Assembly (NCBI GenBank): GCA_020635275.1
Contig: JACKAA010000002.1
Span: forward strand, 781,158 to 845,157
Reading direction: 5' to 3'
DNA from: Ignavibacteriales bacterium
Lineage (GTDB): Bacteria > Bacteroidota > Ignavibacteria > Ignavibacteriales > Melioribacteraceae
Length of the DNA stretch: 64,000 nucleotides
Position numbers and translations under genes: made by a program. Below are positions 44,687-54,320 of the stretch, piece after piece (the stretch's first letter is position 1; the number at the start of each line of letters is the position of its first letter). The notes beneath the pieces are model-generated. The model was not told where the DNA came from. It made no database searches and was given only the letters and a program-made list of their open reading frames with translations.

Positions 44687-47059
44687 TCATAAAACTTTTG
44701 TTAATCCTAACCTTACGACCACATCATCAAATTTATTGTAAACAACATTTATGCTCAGCAAACCAAATATTCCGGAAATACCAGCATAACTTTCCCAATA
44801 AAACTCTTTACTTTTTTGTAAGTCAATTAATTTTTTGCCGTTCCAAAGATTAAGCAGACTTACACCAGTTGTAAGTTCAATATTCCATTCAACGGGAAAA
44901 TAAATTCCTAACATATCAAAAAATGTTTTTCGCCAATTGTGCTCAATGTGCAGAGCAATTCTTTTATCACTTATAAATTGGTAAGGAGTTAAACCTTTAA
45001 AAGTTCCGAATGGTGCAAAAATCCCCAAAGAAGTTTGTGGAGTTTCTAGATGCTGTTGATTGTAATTCCCCAAAACAGCAGAGCCTTCAATCATAATTCC
45101 AAGATACGGAGCAAAAAGAAGTTCATCATAAAATGTATCAAAATAAAACTGATATGCAGCATTTATTTTAGTATAGTTAAAATCACTGCCAAATAATTTT
45201 GAGGAGAAATCAACTTGGGAAACCAATCCATTTTGCTGAAGAAATTGAAAATCGTAAGGCGAAGTTCCACTGTTAAAATTAATTATAAATCGATTATCGA
45301 TACCTTTTCCGGTAACAAGATTTGGACGAACAAATTGTTTTGCATTAAATATGGAGTAATATTTTTTAGCTTCTAATGAGTTTTGATTTTCAAACGTAAA
45401 TCCAAATTTAATATTTGTTGCATCACTTAAATTCTTTTGAAAATTTAAACCAACTCCTTTTGATAAATAATAATCGAATTGATCTTCAAAACCTAATGAG
45501 ACTGATATGGCATTCATAAAATTTGAATAAGGGCTAAAAACAAATGCTGGCTTACTTTCGTAAAATCCGAAGAATGAAATATTATCAAAAAATATTTCTT
45601 TAGGGTAATATTTAAATTCAATCATTGAATTCACATCTTTTCTAAGAAATGAATAATTAGTTTCTGCTGAAACACCAAATAAATTAGTTGTATTTAAATT
45701 TGAGTATTGAAGTCCTAAAGCAATTCCATCAATTCTATTATTTCTAAAACTTAAATACTCCAAAACGCTAAAAAGGTTAAATCCGGCAGTGTCTTTTTCA
45801 ATTCTTTCTTGCTCAGATTCTTTAACATATTTTCCACCAATTCCGCCAAGCTTTAAGGACGAAAGAATTGTTTTATTGCTGTCTATTTCAGTATATGCTT
45901 TCTGCTCATTTATTGTTATTGGATAAAGACGAATAGAATCCATTTTGCTTAATGAAACAAATTCTGGTTCATGCTTAAAACTTGTATCTGCTAATTGATT
46001 TATTGTTTTCAGCAGCGGAGAATTTTCATCAACATTTATTTGGTAATTGTTAAAAACTTTGATGTAAGAAGTGATAGCACTATCTAAGCTAAAAAGGTAG
46101 TAGTAGTTAAAAGTTGTTTCTACATCAATATTATAATACTTAGGAAGCCAGTAATTTTTATGCTGTTCTAATTTTTGAAAAACAGACAATTTGAGATTTG
46201 TAAATGGCAAAAAATTTCTGCTGATAAATTTTAAGTCAACTCCGGTTAAGGCATAGGTTGAATCATCAATTAAAATTTCACCGGCAAATGTTGGACGAAT
46301 ATTAGAATAGGGAATTACTTTTATATGGTAAAAGTATCGCTGATCACTTTGCTTAATTCCCAAAAGTTCATAATCATAATAACTGAAAGCAAACTTTGAT
46401 AATGGTAAATGAAAAACAAATTCATCCCCAATAATTAGAGAATCGGCTGTAAAATCAATAATCCCATTTTCTAATATATTTAAATTAGACTCACTAAATG
46501 TTTTTTTAGAAATATTTTCTGTGTGATAAAGTTTAGTTTTGATTTCCTTAACGTTTCCAACAAGATTATTCAATCCCTCGCCAATATCTTCTTCAATAAA
46601 TACAATCTCTTTACCTGATTTTAATATATTCTTTGAATAAAAATTGTAAAAATAATTTGATAAGCCTGCACTATTTTTTTCTCTGTTTGCAATAGCTTTT
46701 CTAATAATTGCATAAGCCGGATTTTCATCTGAATTTACAATAACTTCAGGAAGTTCTATTGTAACTGGTTTAAGACTGATCAACAATTCTTTTTGTTCAG
46801 GAATAAATACTTGCAGTAATTTTGTTTCATATCCAACACAGCTAATAATTAAATTATGCTTACCTATGTTTAAGGAAATTTTAAATGCGCCATGTTCATT
46901 TGCACTTGTTCCAAAATAAGTGTCGGCTAGACCAATGTTTACAAAAGGTACAGCTTGCTTAGAATATTGATCAATAATTTTACCAGTTAAGCTAGATGTT
47001 TGTGGGAGCGAAATAATTGTAGGTATAAAAAATATAATTAGAAAATAATAATTTTTCAT
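44687..47059 (-). CDS. DUF5686 outer-membrane protein with CarboxypepD_reg domain
   Basis: A 790-residue exported protein (signal peptide about 1-20). Residues 23-100 are a CarboxypepD_reg-like domain (LTGKIIDQYSKQAVPFVNIG, LIISCVGYETKLL). The remainder is a DUF5686 barrel with PAYAIIRKAIANREKN and EDIGEGLNNLVGN, typical of proteins paired with TonB-like surface systems. Function unknown; an outer-membrane location is expected. Downstream it converges on the CcmE-like/small-ORF region. Confidence 0.8.
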   Translation of the reverse strand: MKNYYFLIIFFIPTIISLPQTSSLTGKIIDQYSKQAVPFVNIGLADTYFGTSANEHGAFKISLNIGKHNLIISCVGYETKLLQVFIPEQKELLISLKPVTIELPEVIVNSDENPAYAIIRKAIANREKNSAGLSNYFYNFYSKNILKSGKEIVFIEEDIGEGLNNLVGNVKEIKTKLYHTENISKKTFSESNLNILENGIIDFTADSLIIGDEFVFHLPLSKFAFSYYDYELLGIKQSDQRYFYHIKVIPYSNIRPTFAGEILIDDSTYALTGVDLKFISRNFLPFTNLKLSVFQKLEQHKNYWLPKYYNIDVETTFNYYYLFSLDSAITSYIKVFNNYQINVDENSPLLKTINQLADTSFKHEPEFVSLSKMDSIRLYPITINEQKAYTEIDSNKTILSSLKLGGIGGKYVKESEQERIEKDTAGFNLFSVLEYLSFRNNRIDGIALGLQYSNLNTTNLFGVSAETNYSFLRKDVNSMIEFKYYPKEIFFDNISFFGFYESKPAFVFSPYSNFMNAISVSLGFEDQFDYYLSKGVGLNFQKNLSDATNIKFGFTFENQNSLEAKKYYSIFNAKQFVRPNLVTGKGIDNRFIINFNSGTSPYDFQFLQQNGLVSQVDFSSKLFGSDFNYTKINAAYQFYFDTFYDELLFAPYLGIMIEGSAVLGNYNQQHLETPQTSLGIFAPFGTFKGLTPYQFISDKRIALHIEHNWRKTFFDMLGIYFPVEWNIELTTGVSLLNLWNGKKLIDLQKSKEFYWESYAGISGIFGLLSINVVYNKFDDVVVRLGLTKVL

Positions 47060-47152
47060 AAACCAGGAAGTAAGTTTTTATTAATAGACGAACAAAGAGA
47101 AGTGAATGTTACAAATATTTTTAATGAAGACGTCTTGTATCAGATTGATGAT

Positions 47153-48709
47153 TTAATTCACCAAATAATTATGTGCAATTAATTTATAATGATTAATTTG
47201 AAAATCTATCCAATTTTGCTTTTGATTTAATTCTCCGGCCATAATTTCTGCTACCAATGGTGCGGCTTCAATACTTGCTTTTGCATCCATCAGCAACATT
47301 CTTGTTCTTCTGGAAAGAAAATCCTCAACTGTTCTCGCCATTTCATTTCTTACCGCCCAAAAAATTTCACCTTTTACGTTTTCAAAATTTGGATGAATTT
47401 TTTCACTCATTTTTTTATCAGTGTTTAACAACTCATTTATTGAAATTGCATCTGAACCGTAAATTTCCAAATTGCCAAATTCATCAGAATGACTATGATA
47501 ACCATGAATTCTTAATTCTTTAGTTACCGATTCTTCAAAATCTAAATGGGCCAGAACAATTGCTTGATCAATAGTATCTTCGGCCATTTTTCTGTAAGTC
47601 GTCCATTTCCCACCTGTAATTGTAATTAAACCTGATCTGGAAATATTAAGTGTATGATCCCTTGAAATTGCAGCAGTATTTTCTTCCTCGCCACTTTTTA
47701 CTAGTGGACGTAAACCCGCAAATATACTTTTTATATCCTTTCTAGTTGGATCTTTTGTTAAATATCTTGCAGTATGAGAAAGTAAAAATTCAATCTCTTC
47801 TTCATAAGGAGTTGGTTCTAAAAGAAATTTATTTACTGGAGTATCAGTCGTTCCAACTAAAATATTTTTATGCCATGGAATGGCAAACAAAACCCTTCCG
47901 TCATCAGTTTCCGGAACCATTATTGCGCTATCACCTGGCAAAAAAGAATTATCCAAAACTATGTGCACGCCTTGTCCGCTAACTATAATATTTTTGCATT
48001 CGGGTTCATCCATTTTTCTAATTGAATCAGTAAAAACTCCGGTTGCATTTATTACCACTTTTGCACTGATAGAATATTTTTTATTTGTTTCCAAATCAAT
48101 TGCATCAACACCGCAAATCATATCTTCATTTTTATTAAGGGAAGTAACCTTAACGTAATTTAGAAGAGTTGCTCCTTGTTCATATGCAGTTTCTGCCATG
48201 TTTATTGCAAGACGTGCATCATCAAATTGGCCATCATAATAAATAACTCCGCCTCTTAATCCTTCTTGTTCAATAGTTGGAATATGTTTTAATGTCTCTT
48301 CTTTGGATAAAAGCTCCGACGGACCAAATCCTTCCTTTCCAGCTAGGGCATCATAAAGCTTTAATCCTATTCCATAAAAAGGACCTTCCCACCAATCATA
48401 ATTTGGAACTATAAAAGGTAAATCATGAACTAAGTGAGGAGCATTTCTTCTTAAAATTCCCCGCTCTTTTAAGGCTTCTAATACAAGAGATAGATTTCCT
48501 TGCTTTAAATATCTTACTCCGCCATGAACCAATTTTGTACTTCGGCTTGAAGTTCCTTTTGAAAAGTCTGATTGCTCTAAAAGTAAAGTTTTATAACCTC
48601 GTGAAGAAGCTTCAATTGCGCATCCAAGTCCGGTTGCACCTCCGCCAATAATAATAAAATCCCATGATTTATTAGATTCAATATTTGAAATCATACTATT
48701 TCTGTTCAT
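47153..48709 (-). CDS. glpD: FAD-dependent glycerol-3-phosphate dehydrogenase
   Basis: A 518-residue aerobic-type enzyme. The FAD-binding GGGATG (residues 22-27) is followed by the family signature LLEQSDFSKGTSSRSTKLVHGG and VRYLKQGN. Later segments include INATGVFTDSIRKMD and FAGLRPLV, and the C-terminal DAO_C domain contains SRRTRMLLMDAKAS. It oxidises glycerol-3-phosphate to dihydroxyacetone phosphate at the membrane and passes electrons to quinone. Its ATG overlaps the hydrolase stop by four bases (ATGA), so the two are coupled. Met6 is an alternative start. A GDPD gene that could supply glycerol-3-phosphate is 7 kb upstream on the same strand. Confidence 0.9.
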   Translation of the reverse strand: MNRNSMISNIESNKSWDFIIIGGGATGLGCAIEASSRGYKTLLLEQSDFSKGTSSRSTKLVHGGVRYLKQGNLSLVLEALKERGILRRNAPHLVHDLPFIVPNYDWWEGPFYGIGLKLYDALAGKEGFGPSELLSKEETLKHIPTIEQEGLRGGVIYYDGQFDDARLAINMAETAYEQGATLLNYVKVTSLNKNEDMICGVDAIDLETNKKYSISAKVVINATGVFTDSIRKMDEPECKNIIVSGQGVHIVLDNSFLPGDSAIMVPETDDGRVLFAIPWHKNILVGTTDTPVNKFLLEPTPYEEEIEFLLSHTARYLTKDPTRKDIKSIFAGLRPLVKSGEEENTAAISRDHTLNISRSGLITITGGKWTTYRKMAEDTIDQAIVLAHLDFEESVTKELRIHGYHSHSDEFGNLEIYGSDAISINELLNTDKKMSEKIHPNFENVKGEIFWAVRNEMARTVEDFLSRRTRMLLMDAKASIEAAPLVAEIMAGELNQKQNWIDFQINHYKLIAHNYLVN

Positions 48710-49698
48710 GACTTATCCATTATTTTCTTCATATAACTATTTATTTTGTCTCTAACTTTTAATCTCCACAATTCAAATTTTGAAATATCACTTAATAAAA
48801 ATTGTGATAAAATTTCTGAAAATTCTTTTGATCTCAAATAACCATAACTTTTATGTGGATTTCTTTCCTCTTTAATCATATAATCATTTACTACAACAAT
48901 ATCTTTAACTTTTATGCCAATATCATTTTTTTCATAATCATCACTAAGTGTGTAGTTTATGGCAACATTATCTTCAATATCAGAAAAATTATACCAGGCT
49001 TTTGTAACATTTTTAGGTGTTTGAAGTTTATCAAACTTTGGATTAATCGTTTTCGATTCTTCGGCAATTTTACTAACAATTATTGGCATTCCAAGTGGAG
49101 AACCCATTGTCGCTAATGTATGAATTTTAATTTCTGGAATTAAAAAACTTAAAACATCATATGCAATAATTGATCCCATTGAATGAGCTATTAAAAATAT
49201 TTCCTTGACTTTATGCTTCTTAATTATTTCTGCTAATCTATTTCTTATAATATCTTTTACAGTTTTGTATGATTTATCATTTACTTCCGGACCTTTTGAA
49301 TAATAAACATCTAATTCTCTAAAATACTTCTTAAATATCATTTCAGAAATAAATGTGAAGTTTGGTGTCAAATCATCGTTCAGAAAAATTTTATCCATTT
49401 GATGCTCTAAAAACCCCAAGAATTTTTTTCTTGTAGAGTTTGGCTTTAAAATAAAATGTTCAGGGGAAAGCGAGTATGGTTCATCTAGAAAATATGGATT
49501 TTCTGAATCTGCTATTAAACTGTTTAGTGGTTTATCATTTAGAATATCAGCCCAGTAAACTAATTCAAAATCGGGAGTATAATCCAGCTTGTTAATTTTT
49601 TGCAAACCTTCACAAATTGATTTAAGCCACCATTTATGCAAGGTATCATGGGGCGGTTTGTTTCCTAATCCATGTATGCCAATTATTATTTTGGACAT
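48706..49698 (-). CDS. Alpha/beta-hydrolase fold protein
   Basis: A 330-residue cytoplasmic protein with a short hydrolase core: IHGLGN oxyanion turn (residues 8-13) and AHSMGS nucleophile elbow with Ser173, then a beta strand IHTLATMGSPLG. The histidine of the triad is probably near DYMIKEERNPH at about 275-283. The long insertions (55-140) carry charged helices. Family members of this type are lipases or esterases of unknown substrate. Translationally coupled to glpD by a four-base overlap, which suggests lipid-linked glycerol metabolism (inference). Confidence 0.7.
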   Translation of the reverse strand: MSKIIIGIHGLGNKPPHDTLHKWWLKSICEGLQKINKLDYTPDFELVYWADILNDKPLNSLIADSENPYFLDEPYSLSPEHFILKPNSTRKKFLGFLEHQMDKIFLNDDLTPNFTFISEMIFKKYFRELDVYYSKGPEVNDKSYKTVKDIIRNRLAEIIKKHKVKEIFLIAHSMGSIIAYDVLSFLIPEIKIHTLATMGSPLGMPIIVSKIAEESKTINPKFDKLQTPKNVTKAWYNFSDIEDNVAINYTLSDDYEKNDIGIKVKDIVVVNDYMIKEERNPHKSYGYLRSKEFSEILSQFLLSDISKFELWRLKVRDKINSYMKKIMDKS

Positions 49699-49791
49699 TT
49701 TAATAGTAGTGAAATTTTAAATAACTGAAATATAAAATTATAAATTTTGGAATGGAAAATCAGAATAAAGATGAAGGAGAATTAAACCGGT

Positions 49792-50853
49792 TTATAAATT
49801 AAATCCCAAACCTGGCTTATTATTTGTGTATAGCGTTCCATTTTTTAAAATTACTGCACCATCTGCCGGATCGTCAATTAAATCAAAATGTCCGTCTAGA
49901 TCAGCATAGGCAACATTTTGTCTGGCTAAAGCAAAATGCAGACCAGCAGCAATTCCTAATGCCGATTCATCCATACAGCCGACCATAACTTCCAAATTGG
50001 CAGCTTTAGCAACAGAATTTATTTTTAATGCCTCATCAATACCGCCGACTTTCATAAGTTTTACATTTACTGTATCAACCAAATCTTTTCTTGCCAGTTT
50101 AAATGCATCCATTAAATTCATTAAGCTTTCATCGGCCATAACCAATATTGGAACATTATTTGTCACTTTTCCCAAAAGTTCAGGTTCTTGTTTTGAGGTA
50201 GGCTGTTCTAAAAGTTCAATTTTTACAGTTCGTGTCTCTTCAACAAATTTAAGCGATTCATAAACAGTATAACCTTGATTTGCATCGAATCTTAATTGAA
50301 TTTTATTTCCAACTGCTTGGCGAACTTTTTTCATCCTTTCAATATCTTCATCAACATCTTTACCGCCTTTAATTTTTAGGATAGAAAAACCATCATTAAT
50401 TAATTTTTTAGCCTCTTTAACTGTTTCTTTAACCGGAAGAATTCCAATAGTAACGCTGGTTTTTATTTTTTCTTTAAATCCGCCCAGCAATTTATATATT
50501 GGAAGATCAGCTTTCTTTCCTAGTATATCAAATAGCGCCATATCAATCATTGCTTTTGCAGAGGGATGTTTTTTTAAGGGATCATCAATTTTCTGTAATT
50601 GATACGCATACCTTAATGGATCAGCACCTTTAAGAAGTGGTTCAATAATATTTTTGCTTACATCTAAAACAGTTTCTTCTGTTTCACCGGTTACTTCCAT
50701 ATCAGGTGCTGCACATCCAAACCCAACAATTCCGGTATTTGTTGTAATTTTTGTGAATACATTTACTGTTGAATTAATTGTTTCGTAAGCAATTGTATAA
50801 GGATTTTTAAGTTTCATTTTATGAGACCAAGTCTCAATGGAAGTGATTTTCAT
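49792..50853 (-). CDS. Dipeptide-epimerase / DgcA-like enolase-superfamily enzyme
   Basis: A 353-residue muconate-lactonising-subgroup enzyme. Catalytic lysines are Lys160/Lys162 (LKIKGG) and Lys265 (VKLMKVGG). Metal ligands are Asp190 (RFDANQGY), Glu216 (LLEQP) and Asp241 (MADES). The Asp318-Leu-Asp320 pair (YADLDGHF) and CMDES match L-Ala-D/L-Glu epimerases, which bind the substrate carboxylate and amine there. In DgcN-DgcA systems a relative of this family acts on N-acetyl-D-glutamate. It is the last gene of the four-gene operon, 11 bp after the PP-loop-creatininase stop. Epimerase activity is secure; which substrate is inference. Confidence 0.85.
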   Translation of the reverse strand: MKITSIETWSHKMKLKNPYTIAYETINSTVNVFTKITTNTGIVGFGCAAPDMEVTGETEETVLDVSKNIIEPLLKGADPLRYAYQLQKIDDPLKKHPSAKAMIDMALFDILGKKADLPIYKLLGGFKEKIKTSVTIGILPVKETVKEAKKLINDGFSILKIKGGKDVDEDIERMKKVRQAVGNKIQLRFDANQGYTVYESLKFVEETRTVKIELLEQPTSKQEPELLGKVTNNVPILVMADESLMNLMDAFKLARKDLVDTVNVKLMKVGGIDEALKINSVAKAANLEVMVGCMDESALGIAAGLHFALARQNVAYADLDGHFDLIDDPADGAVILKNGTLYTNNKPGLGFNL

Positions 50854-50864
50854 TTTGGTCTCAA

Positions 50865-53228
50865 TTAATATTTTTTCTGATGAATTTCATCAAGAGTCAT
50901 TCGCTTTAAATCTTCAACAAAAGAAACCAAGTGGGCAATCATTATTTCCCAAATCTTATTTCCCTTTTCTGCTGAAGCTTTTGTAGGATCACCCATTGTT
51001 CCATTGGCAGAAATTTTTTCTGTTTGGGCATACCAGGGAACTCCTCTTAAAGAAGAAAAATTTAAATAGCGGCTTGTAAATTTTAGTGAAGTTTTTTTAG
51101 CAAGATTCATCTTTACCATTTCCGGCCTAATTGATAAAGTGGTGCTGGTTTCAATTTCTCCGGCATGAATGTCGTTTGGAGTTTCAGCCAATTCATCAAT
51201 ATCAACATCGCTGGTTTCACCAGTATCAACAGCTACAAATATATTTGCATCTCTGTTTATCATTTGTGCGGCATAATTAAGAGTCGGACTATTATCTCCA
51301 TGACCATTGATAATCAATAGTTTTTTAATTCCTTGTTTAGCAATGTTAATTCCAATATCATAAATAAATTTTGCCAATGTTTCATTCGTTACACTTATGG
51401 TTCCCTTAAAATCATCATGATGATATGAAACACCATAAGGCACTAAAGGCAGAACTAAAGGTTTTGGATCGCTGCACGCTTCGGCCACTTTTTTTGCTAA
51501 ATATTCGGCATCAAAAGCGTCAACATCCAAAGGAAGATGCGGACCATGCTGCTCAATGGCACCGGTCGGTAAAATGGCAACGTCCATTGTTTTTAATCTT
51601 TGTTCCGCTTCTGGCCAAGTTAATTCAGCCCATAAATATTTGCTGGAAAGTTTAGAAGTCGATTTTTTTTGCGTCTTCGTTTGTTTATTTACAGAAATTT
51701 CAAAAGGATATGGTTTTGTAAAATCTGACTCTTTAAAAACATTTGCTTCAATCCAATTACGTGAAACTTTTTTAACTGAGCCTGTTGCATGAGTATTAAA
51801 AATTGTAAATAGAGGTTTTCTTAAATCCTGAGGAATTGAAGTTAAAGGTGATCTTTCATTATCAATTCTGACTTGTAAAATCTCCGGATGCGGTTTTAGG
51901 TTTTTAGCTTTTTCAGGTGAAAGCTCAAGAATTTTTTTATTGTGCAAAATATAAGTTAAATGCTCCGCACCTGCCGCTTCTTGATGCAATGAAATATTGG
52001 TTAGCGATTTAATTCCTTCTTCAATTTGTTTATCGCTGTAACCGCAAATTTTTGGATCAACATCTACAGCCGTAAGCATGCCTATTATTCTTCTGCACTT
52101 TTCACATTTACCGCAAGGCTTAATTTTTTCTTCCTCTTTATGAGCGGCATGACACGAAACTTGATGCTGAATTAAATTTGGGTAACGTTTTGCTAAAATT
52201 GTTTCAATCAACATTTCTGAAAGTGGGCGCAAAACAGAGAATTGAGAAATAGCCCAACCCTTACGCATAAAAAATCTGGTCATGTTTTCATCAAAATATC
52301 TGCTTTGATCATAAAGTCCATCGTAGTGAGTAATACCTTTAAAGTTTTTTCTTTCGGTGGTATCATATTCATCACCAATTAACAATCTGCCAACTCCGCG
52401 TTTTCTCAGCAATGGCAAAACGCCAAATAAAAAAACAGCAACTGTCCAAAGTCTTATTGGATAAATGTCTGCACGAACGTCACTAAAATCTTTCCTAATA
52501 AATGGCATATGTCTTAACATAAAGGGAAATACGCGATCAGAGTTTACCCAAACTCTGGATGTATTTGGAACGTTATCTTTAAAGTGACGATAAGCATTTA
52601 ATGCTGTAAACCAATGCCTTCCCGACTCATTTATAAATATTGGATGAGTTTCAAACTTAAGCTCATTAATTAAACCGTATGACAGTAAACTATCTTTGCC
52701 GCCGCTGGAAAGTATGCAATGTTTTTTCTTATCGGTATTCCAAAACTCCCAACTTGTCTTTACTGGCTCTTGATTTGCTTCTACAAATTCTAATTCAGCA
52801 TAAGTATATTTTTTTTGCTTAACCGGTTTGAGATTTGCCACTTCACCTACTAAAAATGGATTTGACTCAAGAAATTTTTTAACATAAATTTCACGCGAAG
52901 TGTTCTCTACCCAATCTTTGATTACACTTTTATCTGTTTCATCAAATAATCCGTTGAAAACAATTTTTTTACAGAACAGTCCATAATTAATAGCAACTTG
53001 AGCTAAAATCATGCTAGCTAAATTAAGATGCGATTCATCTTCGGGATCAAATACTTCTTCCTCATAACTGTATATTAATTCAATAGAATCTGCAATATCT
53101 TTTTTATAGATAGTATAGGGCGCAGATATTTTTTTCTTTTCTACTTTAACCGGACCAATTTCTAAACGGTCAAAAACAACTAATTGATCCAGCATATAAT
53201 TAGAATTATTATTTGAAGAATTATCCAT
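50865..53228 (-). CDS. PP-loop ATPase - creatininase fusion protein
   Basis: A 787-residue two-enzyme fusion. The N-terminal half (about 1-460) has a PP-loop (SSGGKDS, 174-180) and a QueC-like metal site with Cys359 and the CGKCEKC run (Cys372, 375, 378). After a Lys-rich linker (510-530), residues 531-785 form a creatininase domain: AIEQHGPHLPLDVD (558-571), YHHDDFKG, NGHGDN (641-646) and HAGEIETS (688-695). The PP-loop part would activate a carboxylate or thio-substrate with ATP and the creatininase part would hydrolyse or rearrange an amide. Both active sites look complete. It lies between the DUF1611 and epimerase genes with 18-bp and 11-bp gaps. Confidence 0.85.
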   Translation of the reverse strand: MDNSSNNNSNYMLDQLVVFDRLEIGPVKVEKKKISAPYTIYKKDIADSIELIYSYEEEVFDPEDESHLNLASMILAQVAINYGLFCKKIVFNGLFDETDKSVIKDWVENTSREIYVKKFLESNPFLVGEVANLKPVKQKKYTYAELEFVEANQEPVKTSWEFWNTDKKKHCILSSGGKDSLLSYGLINELKFETHPIFINESGRHWFTALNAYRHFKDNVPNTSRVWVNSDRVFPFMLRHMPFIRKDFSDVRADIYPIRLWTVAVFLFGVLPLLRKRGVGRLLIGDEYDTTERKNFKGITHYDGLYDQSRYFDENMTRFFMRKGWAISQFSVLRPLSEMLIETILAKRYPNLIQHQVSCHAAHKEEEKIKPCGKCEKCRRIIGMLTAVDVDPKICGYSDKQIEEGIKSLTNISLHQEAAGAEHLTYILHNKKILELSPEKAKNLKPHPEILQVRIDNERSPLTSIPQDLRKPLFTIFNTHATGSVKKVSRNWIEANVFKESDFTKPYPFEISVNKQTKTQKKSTSKLSSKYLWAELTWPEAEQRLKTMDVAILPTGAIEQHGPHLPLDVDAFDAEYLAKKVAEACSDPKPLVLPLVPYGVSYHHDDFKGTISVTNETLAKFIYDIGINIAKQGIKKLLIINGHGDNSPTLNYAAQMINRDANIFVAVDTGETSDVDIDELAETPNDIHAGEIETSTTLSIRPEMVKMNLAKKTSLKFTSRYLNFSSLRGVPWYAQTEKISANGTMGDPTKASAEKGNKIWEIMIAHLVSFVEDLKRMTLDEIHQKKY

Positions 53229-53246
53229 TTTACTGTTTGGTAATTT

Positions 53247-54320
53247 TTACTTTTTAAATTTTAGAATAGTTTTAACTAATTTATCAGCTCCATGCCAAAG
53301 TACATCAAAAGCAGGAAGTTCATACAATTTTAAATATTCTTCACAAACTTTGTTTACTTCTTTTAGAGTCATGTTTTCATGATTAATTGTAACTGCAATT
53401 ACACGTTTGCCAGAGATTACTTCAACTGCTTTAATTTGTTTTGATAATGGATGTATTGTGTAATCCGGGAAACCATCATATTCTTTTCTGGCCGGCGCAT
53501 GTTGAAGAATAACTACATCAGGCCTTCCGGCTGCCAGTAATTCAAATCCGCCAGGATATGCCGGATTGAGTAAACTGCCTTGTCCCTCTAACACTATAAA
53601 ATTTGGTTTTTCATTTTTCCATGCCGAGTGGACAGCGTGTTCAATTTCACCACTTACAAAATCATTAATTAACGAATCCAATATAATGCTGTATTTTGCT
53701 CCCTGCATCCATGCAGTTTGACCTGTACCAATTAATTCTGCTTTATAGCCTGCATTTCTTAGCGCATGAACTATCATCCAAGCGGTTGTTCTTTTTCCAA
53801 TTGCTGAGTCCGTGCCTAACACAGCAATTACCATAGAATTTACTTCTTCTATTTTACCGGAGAAAAAGTGGAGTTCATTTCTCGATGGTGTTTTTCTAAT
53901 ATCTCTTATTGTAACTTCATTATGTGCGGCTAATGATTTTAACTCTTTATCTTCAGAAAGAAAGTCATGTAAACCAGAATCAACATTTAACTTTTTCTTA
54001 AGTGCACTTTTTACAACATCTTTAGTAGATTCAGGCAATCTACCTCCATCGGGCGCAAGACCAATTACAAAATGGGTCGGGTTCTTTTTAGCATTAACCG
54101 CGGCTTCAAAAGCTTCTTTTAAATTTGAATAAATTGGAATTCCATTTTCTTTATTATCTAATACTTTTCCAGCATCTTGACCTGCATATTTTGAATCTAT
54201 AACTGAAAGAACTTGATATCTTTCCGTAAACCGAACAAGCCCATGAGCAGTTTTTCCATTCGGCGTATTAAATGCATTTTCACAATAAACAATAGCATTA
54301 CCTTCGGGCAATGTATTCAT
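53247..54320 (-). CDS. DUF1611 protein (DgcN-like)
   Basis: A 357-residue protein in the DUF1611 family, whose characterised member DgcN N-acetylates D-glutamate in a catabolic route. Visible features: an N-terminal Rossmann-like domain (NAIVYCENAFNTPNGKTAHG, FVIGLAPDGG), a P-loop-like segment GTDSAIGKRTT (169-179), GTGQTAWMQG and EGQGSLLNPAYPGG (245-258), and VILQHAPARKEYDGFP. It overlaps the upstream PLP-enzyme stop by one base (TAATG) and precedes the PP-loop-creatininase gene by 18 bp. The DgcN assignment rests on family resemblance plus the epimerase partner in the same operon. Confidence 0.8.
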   Translation of the reverse strand: MNTLPEGNAIVYCENAFNTPNGKTAHGLVRFTERYQVLSVIDSKYAGQDAGKVLDNKENGIPIYSNLKEAFEAAVNAKKNPTHFVIGLAPDGGRLPESTKDVVKSALKKKLNVDSGLHDFLSEDKELKSLAAHNEVTIRDIRKTPSRNELHFFSGKIEEVNSMVIAVLGTDSAIGKRTTAWMIVHALRNAGYKAELIGTGQTAWMQGAKYSIILDSLINDFVSGEIEHAVHSAWKNEKPNFIVLEGQGSLLNPAYPGGFELLAAGRPDVVILQHAPARKEYDGFPDYTIHPLSKQIKAVEVISGKRVIAVTINHENMTLKEVNKVCEEYLKLYELPAFDVLWHGADKLVKTILKFKK

